64,000 nucleotides of DNA from Deminuibacter soli (GTDB lineage: Bacteria > Bacteroidota > Bacteroidia > Chitinophagales > Chitinophagaceae): positions 1 through 64,000 of the forward strand of contig NZ_QTJU01000015.1 of assembly GCF_003412455.1 (NCBI RefSeq), in the 5' to 3' direction. Positions 34,125-43,058 of this stretch are shown here, piece after piece (within the stretch, counting starts at the first letter, position 1; each line of letters starts with the position of its first letter). Under the pieces are notes generated by a model, which saw only the letters and a program-made list of their open reading frames with translations, was not told the origin of the DNA and searched no databases. A program made the translations under genes and the position numbers.

Positions 34125-34365
34125 CTATTGTTTAAAGGTTTGATGTTTAAAGTTTAAAGTTGATGCATTGCCAAGCGCTCTCAACAGCAACCATTCTTCG
34201 CTCGGTTCACAAAACACCGAGAATCGGGAATCGACAGTCGGGATGGCCTTAGCGGGTAAATAATTCGCTTCATTCACTATTCACCAGTGATCCCTTATTC
34301 CATTGCACGTCCCCTAAACCACCTTCGCTGAGATCACTCACCACTCACCACTCACCACTGACCAC
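34125..34365. repeat. Composite intergenic repeat, several modules
   Basis: Contains GTTTAAAG/TTTAAAGTT units (34130-34160), a GAATCGACAGTCG module (34228-34240) and a CACTCACCACTCACCACTC block (about 34334-34365). The last block overlaps the 3' end of the GHL10 gene. The GAATCGACAGTCG 13-mer recurs inverted at 36864-36876. Confidence 0.6.
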
Positions 34366-35872
34366 TCACCTTTGTCCGTGCACTTTCATTACCCGTTCTG
34401 TCGACCGCTGTAACCAGTACCTGTGTTAGCTTAGCCGGTGTTTTATCGGCAGATGACAGTGGCAATGTTACACTCCGGTCATTGCGGTTATAGATAGTAT
34501 AATTCCAGCGGCTGCCGTATTTGTAATACACTACCCAGCGAAACACAGCCGCTTCATTGGGATGTGCCCAGCCAATGGTAACCGCGCCGTCACGTTTAAT
34601 CACATTGAGTATTTTAGGCGCAGCAGGTATGGCATCACTCAGCCAGGTGCTTGCAGGCACAAGTGCATTTTTTTTGTAAGGCCCGTCCAGCAAGGCTTTT
34701 GACAAGGCCGTATTGTGCACGTCAGATTGCAGGTTCCAGTGCACGGCCCCCATACTGTGCGGTAGCATGCCGCGGGTAATCATAAGCTGGCTCAGTGTTT
34801 CATTCACGGTTTTAAACGCCGTATCACGTCCCACACTCATGCCCGGCCACAAATGACGCTGCTGCGTGTTCTGTTCTTTCCACCAGCCCAGTAATACCGG
34901 GAAACTTTGGGGCATTTTGTTGATGGGCCAGTATAACTGCGGGGTAAAATAATCGAGCCAGCCTTTGTTGAGCCACAGTTTGGCATCTGCATACAACTGA
35001 TCATATTGACTGAATCCCTCTATAGATGCAGGATAGCCCGGCTTCCAGATACCAAAGGGACTGATGCCGAACTTTACCGTTTTCTTTTCTGACTTCACTA
35101 CTTTATACAACCGCTCAATTAAGGTGTTCACATTATCCCTGCGCCAGTCTGCCCGCGATAATTTACCGCCGCTTTTCTGGTAAGCACTCCAGCTATCATT
35201 GTCAGGAAAGTCTTCACCGTTATTGTATTCGAGGTAAGGATAAAAATAATCATCCATGTGCACGCCATCGATATCGTATCGCTTCACCAGGTCTTTCACC
35301 ACAGCAGCTGTATAGTCCTGCACCTGTTTGTTGGCAGGGTCCATCCACCAGTAATCCTGTTTTAAATGCACCACCCAGTCAGGATGTTTTTTAACAACAG
35401 ACTGATCGCTGATCTCTTTTCCCTCCCTGTGATGCGCACGATATGGGTTCAACCACACATGCAGTTCCAGTCCGCGGTCATGCGCTTCTTTCACCCAAAA
35501 CTCGAGGGGATCATAATAAGGTGATGGCGCTTTGCCCTGTGTGCCGGTAAGCCAGTACGACCAGGGTTCCAAATCACTTTTATATAGTGCATCTGCCTGC
35601 GGACGCACCTGGAAAATAACGGCATTGAAATGATGATCCTGCAAATAATCGAGCAGTGCAATGGCTTCTGCCTGTTGCTGGGCAGTGGTAAGGCCCGGCT
35701 TACCGGGCCAGTCAATATTACCCACAGTTGCCACCCAGGCAGCACGAAACTCCCGCTCTGCCTGCGGCAGAGCCGGCAGGGCAACAGGGTTATCTGCAGA
35801 CTGTACCGCCTTGTGACTGCCGCACGAATACAACAGGCACAACAGCAGGGCTGGAATAAGTGTACGAAGCAT
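34352..35872 (-). CDS. GHL10-type glycoside hydrolase-like lipoprotein
   Basis: A 506-residue protein. The lipobox LLYSC places Cys17 as the lipid attachment site. The GHL10 (DUF187, family 10-like) TIM barrel shows REFRAAWVATVGNIDWPG, VIFQVRPQADALY, LHVWLNPYR and DGVHMDDYFYPY. A fibronectin-like C-terminal domain follows (about residues 415-506). Members of this family are proposed to act on cell-wall or surface glycans. The C-terminal residues VSGQW and the stop codon are encoded by the ACTCACCACTCAC repeat. Confidence 0.88.
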   Translation of the reverse strand: MLRTLIPALLLCLLYSCGSHKAVQSADNPVALPALPQAEREFRAAWVATVGNIDWPGKPGLTTAQQQAEAIALLDYLQDHHFNAVIFQVRPQADALYKSDLEPWSYWLTGTQGKAPSPYYDPLEFWVKEAHDRGLELHVWLNPYRAHHREGKEISDQSVVKKHPDWVVHLKQDYWWMDPANKQVQDYTAAVVKDLVKRYDIDGVHMDDYFYPYLEYNNGEDFPDNDSWSAYQKSGGKLSRADWRRDNVNTLIERLYKVVKSEKKTVKFGISPFGIWKPGYPASIEGFSQYDQLYADAKLWLNKGWLDYFTPQLYWPINKMPQSFPVLLGWWKEQNTQQRHLWPGMSVGRDTAFKTVNETLSQLMITRGMLPHSMGAVHWNLQSDVHNTALSKALLDGPYKKNALVPASTWLSDAIPAAPKILNVIKRDGAVTIGWAHPNEAAVFRWVVYYKYGSRWNYTIYNRNDRSVTLPLSSADKTPAKLTQVLVTAVDRTGNESARTKVSGQW

Positions 35873-36010
35873 AGTTTTGGATATTTTATGGAGACAGCAC
35901 TAAAAATACGGATTTACGCACAAACCCGCTTTACTTTACCCTGCAAAACCGCAAAAAGCTGCAATAACCGTTTCACGTTGGACGTTTAGCGGTTTAAAGT
36001 TGAGTTATTT

Positions 36011-36018
36011 TAAATTTG
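36011..36018 (+). promoter_or_regulatory. -7 promoter box before the DUF1349 gene
   Basis: TAAATTTG matches TAnnTTTG, 42 bp before the ATG. No TTG sits at the ideal distance. The preceding 40 bp contain the GTTTAAAG-type repeat. Confidence 0.45.
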
Positions 36019-36058
36019 CGGCCTGACCATCCTTACGAACATAAAAAACAGGAAATTT

Positions 36059-36670
36059 ATGCATCAAACACTGAGAACAGCCGCCGTGCTGATCGCATTT
36101 GCTTTTATTAGTCTGCAAACCACCGCCCAATCAATGAAATGGTACAATCAACCTTCCAGGTCATCAGGAGACGCCCATACACTCACCATGACCGTTGACC
36201 CCAAAACCGATTACTGGCGTATTACACACTACGGTTTTATACGCGACAACGGCCCCTTTTATTATATGGAACAGGAAGGCGATTTTGAGGCCAGTGTAAA
36301 AATAACCGGCGCCTACAATGAACTGTTTCACCAGGCAGGATTAATGATACGCAAAGACGAAAAGAACTGGATTAAAACCGGTATTGAATATGTTGACGGC
36401 GTGCAGAATGTAAGCGCCGTGGTAACAAGGGAAGTGTCTGACTGGTCGGTAGTACCGCGCCATGACAGTCCCAAATCCATGTGGCTGAAACTGCTGCGCA
36501 AAGGCGATTTTGTACAGATCAGCTACTCCTTCGACGGTAAGCAATTCGACATGCTGCGTCTCGCCTATTTTCCACCCAAAGAAAAAGCGATGATCGGCAT
36601 GGTAGCGGCTGCACCAGGCAACAAAAGCTTTGAAGTAACCTTTGAAGATTTTACTGTAACCCCTCAGTAA
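36059..36670 (+). CDS. DUF1349 family exported protein
   Basis: A 203-residue protein with a signal peptide (VLIAFAFISLQTTAQS). A concanavalin-like beta-sandwich of the DUF1349 family follows (DNGPFYYMEQEGDFEASVKI, HQAGLMIRKDEKNWIKTGIE). Family members resemble yeast Reg2-like and laminin-G folds and probably bind or cleave carbohydrate. No catalytic residue is claimed. It has its own promoter box and terminator. Confidence 0.88.
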   Translation: MHQTLRTAAVLIAFAFISLQTTAQSMKWYNQPSRSSGDAHTLTMTVDPKTDYWRITHYGFIRDNGPFYYMEQEGDFEASVKITGAYNELFHQAGLMIRKDEKNWIKTGIEYVDGVQNVSAVVTREVSDWSVVPRHDSPKSMWLKLLRKGDFVQISYSFDGKQFDMLRLAYFPPKEKAMIGMVAAAPGNKSFEVTFEDFTVTPQ

Positions 36671-36676
36671 CGTATT

Positions 36677-36706
36677 CCCCCGCTCCGCGATGGAGCGGGG
36701 ATGTTT
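36677..36706 (+). terminator. Terminator of the DUF1349 gene
   Basis: A perfect 9-bp stem CCCCGCTCC (36677-36685) / GGAGCGGGG (36692-36700), followed by ATGTTTAT. The U-tract is short. Confidence 0.65.
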
Positions 36707-36713
36707 ATCCCAT

Positions 36714-36910
36714 AGCTACAAGCTGCAAAACAGCTGATAGCTTTTAGCTACTAGCTGATAGCTTGTTTGCAACAAATCGCCTCCGGCGATCGTTTGAGTT
36801 ATTAATAAACACCTCCGATCGGCTCACTGCGCTCACTCAACAACGGACTTGCTAAGATAGTCTCGACTGTCGATTCTCGATGCCTTTCCACTCACGGCTC
36901 ACGCTTCACG
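36714..36910. repeat. Composite intergenic repeat, copy 2
   Basis: Several TAGCT/AGCTA units (36714-36765) are followed by AGCTTGTTT. Then come a CGCCTCCGGCG palindrome, a CGACTGTCGATTC module and a CACTCACGGCTCACG block. The module order matches 24110-24240. Confidence 0.55.
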
Positions 36911-37094
36911 ATCCCAATCGCCGAAAAAGTCAACTCATTGACCCGCAATCCTGGCATTTTAATAAAACATTTGGTTTAAATACCCGAATATTGGTTAACG
37001 ATGCGCCATTGTATGTAACGAAGGCATCGTATATATATTCCCCCGCTGCATCCTGCACCATTACTGCATAATTAACACACCAACCCTGCCTGGC
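36892..37094 (-). pseudogene. Unidentified gene relic with a frameshift
   Basis: Minus strand from about 37094: an open frame with no clear start reads YAVMVQDAAGEYIYDAFVTY and then NIRVFKPNVLLK. A one-base change in the A-run near 36958-36961 would join it to KMPGLRVNELTFSAIGIVKR, ending at the TGA at 36892-36894. The joined frame has good protein character. It lacks an ATG near the start and a promoter, and the family is not recognised. The stop codon lies inside the CACTCACGG repeat block. Confidence 0.4.
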
Positions 37095-37133
37095 TGATAC
37101 CTATTTATTGGTCATTAAATTGATACACCTGTA

Positions 37134-38480
37134 ATGAAAGCAGTAACGGGATTGCGCCTTTGTGCGCTCGCTTGTTTGATGAACTATCCGGCAGTCTTTT
37201 CACAAACCACCGCAGATACGGCAACCGCGCTGAATCTGGACGATTGTATTACCTATGCACTCAAACACCAGCCGTTGATTAACCAGGCACTGGTAAACGA
37301 AGCCATTACCCGCGCCACGAACGCCATTAACACCGCAGGCTGGTATCCGCAAGCCAATGTATCCGGCAACCTTACCCACTACATTACCCTGCCTACCGTA
37401 TTTGTAAAAAACAGCGGTACGGGCGCCGTAACACAACAACGCAATGGTGTTATTAATACAGCCATACCGGTACTAACGGTTACACAAACCATCTTCAACC
37501 CCGCATTGCTGTACGCAGAAAAATACGCGCCGCTGTATGTAAAACAGTCAGAACAAATTACCGACAGCACGAAGATTGAAATTGTTGCCGCAGTGAGCAA
37601 AACCTTTTACAGCCTGCTGCTCACGCTGCAACAGATCAACGTACTGAAAGAAGACACGACACGGTTGAATAAAAACCTCAACGATGCCTATTACCAGTAC
37701 ATGGGCGGCATTGTAGATGAAACAGATTATGATGAAGCAGCCATTTCACTCAACAACTCCAGGGCGCAGTTAAGACAAGCCACGGAGAACATCAGGCCGC
37801 AATACGCCTTGCTGAAACAGGTAATGGGTTACCCGGCAGCACAACAATTCAACGTAGTATACGACACGCTGCGCATGCAGCAGGACATTGCTTTTGACAC
37901 CACGCAACAACTGCAGTACGACCGGCGCATTGAATTACAATATTTACAAACCGCGCGCAAACTGCAGGGACAGGTAGTGAACTATTACCGCAAATCATGG
38001 CTGCCCACGCTGGGCGCATTCTTTGATTATGACTATGAATTTCAGAACAACACCTTTGGCAAACTCTTCTCTAACGCCTACCCCTATTCATTTGTAGGGC
38101 TCTCGCTCAGCATGCCTTTATTCACCGGCTTTGCCCGAACGCAAAACCTGAAACGCGCCAACCTGCAATACCAGTTGTACAACTGGGATGAAGCGAACCT
38201 GCGTTCGCAGATTTATGCAGAATACACCGCAGCGCTGGCCAGCTACAAAAGCAATACCTACAACCTCGGCATTACGCGCGAAAACGTAACCCTTGCCCGT
38301 AAAACCTACGACATCGTTGCACTGCAATACCAGCAGGGCATTGTTCCATACCTCAATGTGATCACTGCAGAATCGAACCTCATCACCGCTGAAATAGGCT
38401 ACCAGAACGCCTTGTTCCAGCTGCTGTCGAGCAAAATTGACCTGCAGAAATCCATGGGCATTATCACGGTTAACCATTAA
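37134..38480 (+). CDS. TolC family outer membrane efflux protein
   Basis: A 448-residue outer membrane channel with a signal peptide (about residues 1-24, ending AVFSQ). Both coiled-coil repeats are present, with YALKHQPLINQALVNEAITR at the start and LYNWDEANLRSQIYAEYTAA near the second repeat. It is the first gene of an RND efflux operon and lies 11 bp before the adaptor gene. It differs from the other TolC-like gene in this window. Confidence 0.92.
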   Translation: MKAVTGLRLCALACLMNYPAVFSQTTADTATALNLDDCITYALKHQPLINQALVNEAITRATNAINTAGWYPQANVSGNLTHYITLPTVFVKNSGTGAVTQQRNGVINTAIPVLTVTQTIFNPALLYAEKYAPLYVKQSEQITDSTKIEIVAAVSKTFYSLLLTLQQINVLKEDTTRLNKNLNDAYYQYMGGIVDETDYDEAAISLNNSRAQLRQATENIRPQYALLKQVMGYPAAQQFNVVYDTLRMQQDIAFDTTQQLQYDRRIELQYLQTARKLQGQVVNYYRKSWLPTLGAFFDYDYEFQNNTFGKLFSNAYPYSFVGLSLSMPLFTGFARTQNLKRANLQYQLYNWDEANLRSQIYAEYTAALASYKSNTYNLGITRENVTLARKTYDIVALQYQQGIVPYLNVITAESNLITAEIGYQNALFQLLSSKIDLQKSMGIITVNH

Positions 38481-38491
38481 TTCCTACAAGT

Positions 38492-39733
38492 ATGAACAGA
38501 CTGGCAATAACGTGTATTTCAGCAAGCCTTGTTACCCTGTGTGCCTGCAGGCAAAAACCACCCGCACCCACACCTCCTGTACCCGTTAACATTACCACCG
38601 TGCAAACACAGCCGGTGCTGTACTACGACAATTACCCGGCTACCACGCAGGCATTGAGCCAGGTTGACCTGCATGCACAGGTAACCGGTTATGTAACTGC
38701 GATCCTGTTTACCGAAGGCACACACGTACACAAAGGCCAGCGCCTGTACGAGATTGATGAACGCCTGTACCGCGCCGCCTACGACCAGGCCGCGGCCAAT
38801 GTAAAAGTAGCAGAAGGCAACCAGGCGCAGGCACAGCAGGATGCAGACCGCTATCAATATCTGATACAACACAACGCAGTGGCCAGGCAAACACTCGATC
38901 ATGCAGTAATTGCCCTGCAAAATGCGAAGAACCAGTCTGCCGCCGCACAGCAGGCATTGAAAACAGCAGGCACCAACCTCACCTACTCTACCATCACTGC
39001 ACCCTTCGACGGCACCATCGGCTTCAGCCAGGTAAAGCTGGGTAACCTGGTTACTGCCAGTACAACACTGCTCAACACCATAAGCACCGATAATCCCATG
39101 GCCGCAGACTTCCTGGTAAACGAAGCACAGCTGAAGCATTATCAGCAATTGCAAAACGATAAACAACACAGGATTGATTCACTGTTTACACTACAACTGC
39201 CCGACCAGACCATTTATGACCAAACCGGCCAAATAGCCGTGATAGACCGCGCCGTAGATCCGCAGACAGGCACCATACGCGTACGCCTTGTATTCAACAA
39301 TCCCAAACTCACACTGCGCGCAGGCATGAGCACGGTAGTACGTGTACACAACCTGGAATCGGCACCGCAAATCCTGATCCCCGCGAAGGCCGTGGTAGAA
39401 CAGATGGGTGAATACTTTGTGTATCTCGCCAAAGACACCGTGTTACGCAACAACACAGATTCATCTGCCGGCAAACAGGCTAAAGAAGATGCAGGCAAAA
39501 ACACCAGGAGCAGCAACAGCGCAGACACCGCACAGCACAAAGGCCCCAGGTTACTGGCCATACAGGTAAGAATAGAAACAGGCGCCACCATCGGCTCCAA
39601 TATACTGGTTAAATCAGGTTTGAAAAACGGAGACAAGATTGTGGTAGATGGCATACAGGCATTGCATGATGGCTCGCCCATCACCACCGCTAACCGGCAG
39701 GGACCGGCAGCCGCAGGCGGGCGCGGGCGTTAG
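38492..39733 (+). CDS. RND efflux periplasmic adaptor (MFP)
   Basis: A 413-residue lipoprotein adaptor with lipobox LCAC at residues 17-20. It has the lipoyl half-motif (LHAQVTGYVTAILFTEGTHV), an alpha-hairpin (about 100-145), a second lipoyl half (ITAPFDGTIGFSQVKLG) and a beta-barrel. An unusual hydrophilic insert of about 35 residues (NNTDSSAGKQAKEDAGKN) interrupts the membrane-proximal domain. It lies 11 bp after TolC and 37 bp before the first permease. Confidence 0.93.
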   Translation: MNRLAITCISASLVTLCACRQKPPAPTPPVPVNITTVQTQPVLYYDNYPATTQALSQVDLHAQVTGYVTAILFTEGTHVHKGQRLYEIDERLYRAAYDQAAANVKVAEGNQAQAQQDADRYQYLIQHNAVARQTLDHAVIALQNAKNQSAAAQQALKTAGTNLTYSTITAPFDGTIGFSQVKLGNLVTASTTLLNTISTDNPMAADFLVNEAQLKHYQQLQNDKQHRIDSLFTLQLPDQTIYDQTGQIAVIDRAVDPQTGTIRVRLVFNNPKLTLRAGMSTVVRVHNLESAPQILIPAKAVVEQMGEYFVYLAKDTVLRNNTDSSAGKQAKEDAGKNTRSSNSADTAQHKGPRLLAIQVRIETGATIGSNILVKSGLKNGDKIVVDGIQALHDGSPITTANRQGPAAAGGRGR

Positions 39734-39770
39734 TTGAACAAACACTGTTAACGACAGATACGACATAACT

Positions 39771-42700
39771 ATGATTGCAAATACATTCATTAAACGGCCG
39801 GTTACCGCCATCGTCATTTCCATTGTGCTGGTGCTTACGGGTGCCATTTGTATCGCGGTGCTGCCGGTTGACCAGTACCCGGATATCACCCCGCCCATTG
39901 TACAGGTAAATGCACAGTTCACCGGCGCTGATGCGCAAACCGTAGAACAAACCGTTGCCACGCCCATAGAACAGCAGGTAAACGGCACGCCAGGTATGGA
40001 ATACATGCAAAGCAACAGCACCAACAACGGGCTTATGCAAATGAATGTAACCTTCAACATTGGTACCGATATTGATGTGGCAGCCCTGGATGTACAGAAC
40101 CGTGTAAGCATTGCCACGCCACTATTACCTGCAGTAGCCAGTCGCCTTGGCGTTACCGTTCGCGCCGTAAACCCCAGCATGCTGATGATGGTAGCCATTT
40201 ACGCGCCCAGGGGCACGCACAACATCACCTTTCTCGACAATTACGCGAATATATTTGTACAGGATGCATTGCTGCGGGTACCGGGTGTTGGCACCATTAC
40301 GCGTTTCACCGATGACTTCTCCATGCGCATTTGGATGAACCCGGAAAAAATGGCCACATACAGCATTACCCCGCAGGATGTGATCAATGCCCTCAATGCA
40401 CAGAATGTGCAGGTAGCAGCAGGCAGTGCAGGCGTGCCGCCGCAAAACAAATCGCAGACTTTTGAGATAGGTATACTTGTTAATGGTCGCTTAAGCAAAG
40501 TACCAGAGTTTGAAAATATCATTGTTAAAACCATTCCCGAAACCGGTGCCCTCGTTTACCTGAAAGATGTAGCCAGGGTAGAGCTTGGCAAATTCACCTT
40601 CGCCAGCAATTCCTTTGTTGACGGCGCACGGGCCTCTTACCTGCAGATATACCAGGCGCCCGGCAGCAATGCACTGCGCACTGCCGAAGGCATTTACAAA
40701 GAACTGGAACAGCTGAAACAGTTCTTTCCTACCGATGTGGCTTACAAGGTGCCGTTTGAATCGGTAACGGTGGTGAAGGTGTCTATGTCTGATGTAATCG
40801 ACACCCTGCTGATGACACTGGGACTGGTCGCCATTGTGGTGTACATCTTTCTCCAGAACCTGCGCTCCACGCTGATTCCTGTGCTGGCTATTCCTGTTTC
40901 TATATTCGGCACATTCTGCTTTTTTATTCCGCTCGGTTTTACCATCAATACCCTAACCATGTTCGGTTTTGTACTGGCCATCGGTATTGTGGTAGATGAT
41001 GCCATTATCGTGGTGGAAGCCGTGCAGCATTATATAGACAATGAAGGCATGTCGCCCAAGGAGGCTACCTATCATGCCATGAAAGACATATCTGCTCCTG
41101 TTGTGGCCATTGCACTGATACTTGCGGCGGTGTTTGTACCCGTAGGTTTTATACCGGGCATTGTGGGCAGATTGTATCAGCAATTCGCCATTACCATTGC
41201 CATTTCCGTGATCATCTCCGCCTTTATTGCGCTTTCGCTTACGCCTGCCCTGTGCACCCTGTTGCTGAAACCATCCAGGCCGAAGGAGCAGGCCAAAGGC
41301 ATCAATAAATTGTTCGTCCGTTTCAATGACTGGTTTCAGCGGATAACGGATTCCTATTCAGCCGGCGTTAAGCAATCCATTGCAGGCGCAAAATACATAC
41401 TGGTATTGCTGGTATGTGTATGTGTGGCCGCTTTCTTCCTGTTCCGCAGTAAGTCGTCGGGTTTTATCCCTTCCGAAGACGATGGCAATATTTATGTCAC
41501 CTACCAGCTGCCGCCAGCCTCTTCCACCAGCGCTTCTGTGGCTTTAATGCAGCGCCTGATGAAGGTAGTGGCGGCCACACCAGGCGTGGCACACTATGCA
41601 GCCCTGTCTGGTCTCAATGTAATTACCAATGCCACCAACAGCAACTGCGGCACCATTTACTGCCAGTTAAAACCCTGGGACGAACGCAAACACAGTGATG
41701 AAAAAGTACCCAACATACTTACGGTATTGCAAAACCGCATTGCCGATGCCGGTATACGCAATGCCAATGTAGAAGTGATACAGCCCTCTCCCATACCCGG
41801 CATCGGCGCAGGCGCAGGCTTTAGTTTCCAGGTTGAACAACGCAGTACCGGCGACGACCTGCATGCATTTGAAAAAGTAGTGCAGCGTTTTGTAACAGAA
41901 GCCAATAAAAACCCGGCCATTGCCAATGCCAATAGTTTTTATGCAGCCCACACACCGGGCTACAGCTTAACGGTAGATCGCGGGAAATGCGAAAAGCTCG
42001 GCGTGAATGTATCGGATGTGTTTACTACTATACAAGCATTTATGGGCAGCTTGTACATTAACGATTTCACTACCTACAACCGCACCTTTCACGTGGTAGT
42101 GCAGGCAGATACGGCTTACCGCGCCATGATCTCCGATATGGATAAATACTATGTGCGTAACCAGAATGGCCAGATGCTGCCGCTGGGCACACTCATCAGT
42201 TACAAGCCCACCGAAACAGCACCGCTCATCTCGCATTTCAACATCTTCCGTTCTGCCGAAATCGACGGCATGCCTGCGGCAGGGCACAGCAGCGCCGAGG
42301 CATTGCAGGCGTTGAAAGAGGTGGCAGCAAAGGTGCTGCCGCAGGGATACACCTATGAGTTTTCGGGCCTCAGTTATGAAGAAATAAAAGCAGGCTCTGC
42401 CACGGTATATATTTTCCTGTTCTCTATCACGTTTGTATTCCTGTTTCTCGCTGCGCTGTACGAAAGCTGGTCTGTACCCTTTTCTGTACTGTTGGCCGTA
42501 CCCATCGGTGCATTCGGCGCTATTCTAACACTGGTACTGGCGCCCGGGCTAACCAACAATGTATACGCACAGATAGGGCTGATCACACTGATTGGCCTGG
42601 CTGCAAAAAACGCCATCCTGATCGTGGAGTTTGCCAAGGTGCGCGTAGACCGCGGCGAAGACCTGGTTCAATCCACGCTGGAAGCGGTAAGCCTGCGCTT

Positions 42701-43058
42701 GCGGCCCATTGTAATGACTTCACTGGCCTTTATACTAGGTGTGCTGCCGCTTGTATTTGCATCCGGCGCAGGCGCAGTGGCGCGGCGTACCATCGGGCTT
42801 ACCGTGCTGGGCGGCATGCTGGCCGCTTCTACCATTGCCATTTTTATTGTGCCCGTATTGTTTGTATTAATCACCCGCGCATCGTACGGTAAAAAGAAAC
42901 TTGATTACCTGAAGGCGCACCATGCAGACCTGATGGAGAAAGCAAAAAAAGTAGAAGCACAGAATATTGACCCTGAGCTGGAATTTGAAATACAGAAATC
43001 ACGCGACCTTCATGGCATGGATGCGAAGGGCGGCCAAAACCAACCCCTTGCAGGATGA
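39771..43058 (+). CDS. RND efflux permease, first of two
   Basis: A 1095-residue AcrB/HAE1-type pump. It has the typical N-terminus (MIANTFIKRPVTAIVIS) and 12 membrane helices. Proton-relay residues are present: VVDDAIIVVE in helix 4 (the two Asp) and AAKNAILIVEFAK in helix 10 (the Lys). The C-terminal tail (about 45 residues) is longer than in AcrB. It overlaps the next permease by 4 bp (ATGA), so both subunits are made together. Confidence 0.95.
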   Translation: MIANTFIKRPVTAIVISIVLVLTGAICIAVLPVDQYPDITPPIVQVNAQFTGADAQTVEQTVATPIEQQVNGTPGMEYMQSNSTNNGLMQMNVTFNIGTDIDVAALDVQNRVSIATPLLPAVASRLGVTVRAVNPSMLMMVAIYAPRGTHNITFLDNYANIFVQDALLRVPGVGTITRFTDDFSMRIWMNPEKMATYSITPQDVINALNAQNVQVAAGSAGVPPQNKSQTFEIGILVNGRLSKVPEFENIIVKTIPETGALVYLKDVARVELGKFTFASNSFVDGARASYLQIYQAPGSNALRTAEGIYKELEQLKQFFPTDVAYKVPFESVTVVKVSMSDVIDTLLMTLGLVAIVVYIFLQNLRSTLIPVLAIPVSIFGTFCFFIPLGFTINTLTMFGFVLAIGIVVDDAIIVVEAVQHYIDNEGMSPKEATYHAMKDISAPVVAIALILAAVFVPVGFIPGIVGRLYQQFAITIAISVIISAFIALSLTPALCTLLLKPSRPKEQAKGINKLFVRFNDWFQRITDSYSAGVKQSIAGAKYILVLLVCVCVAAFFLFRSKSSGFIPSEDDGNIYVTYQLPPASSTSASVALMQRLMKVVAATPGVAHYAALSGLNVITNATNSNCGTIYCQLKPWDERKHSDEKVPNILTVLQNRIADAGIRNANVEVIQPSPIPGIGAGAGFSFQVEQRSTGDDLHAFEKVVQRFVTEANKNPAIANANSFYAAHTPGYSLTVDRGKCEKLGVNVSDVFTTIQAFMGSLYINDFTTYNRTFHVVVQADTAYRAMISDMDKYYVRNQNGQMLPLGTLISYKPTETAPLISHFNIFRSAEIDGMPAAGHSSAEALQALKEVAAKVLPQGYTYEFSGLSYEEIKAGSATVYIFLFSITFVFLFLAALYESWSVPFSVLLAVPIGAFGAILTLVLAPGLTNNVYAQIGLITLIGLAAKNAILIVEFAKVRVDRGEDLVQSTLEAVSLRLRPIVMTSLAFILGVLPLVFASGAGAVARRTIGLTVLGGMLAASTIAIFIVPVLFVLITRASYGKKKLDYLKAHHADLMEKAKKVEAQNIDPELEFEIQKSRDLHGMDAKGGQNQPLAG

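Noticed and set aside
34334-34365. CACTCACCACTCAC tandem units as a possible CRISPR array
   Set aside because: The units are short and contiguous with no spacers, and no cas genes are present.
36880-37071. 63-codon plus-strand ORF upstream of the RND operon
   Set aside because: The opposite strand has better protein character (the relic at 36892-37094), and this frame starts inside the repeat.
38519-39169. 216-codon minus-strand ORF opposite the RND adaptor
   Set aside because: It is a shadow of a strongly supported membrane fusion protein gene on the plus strand.
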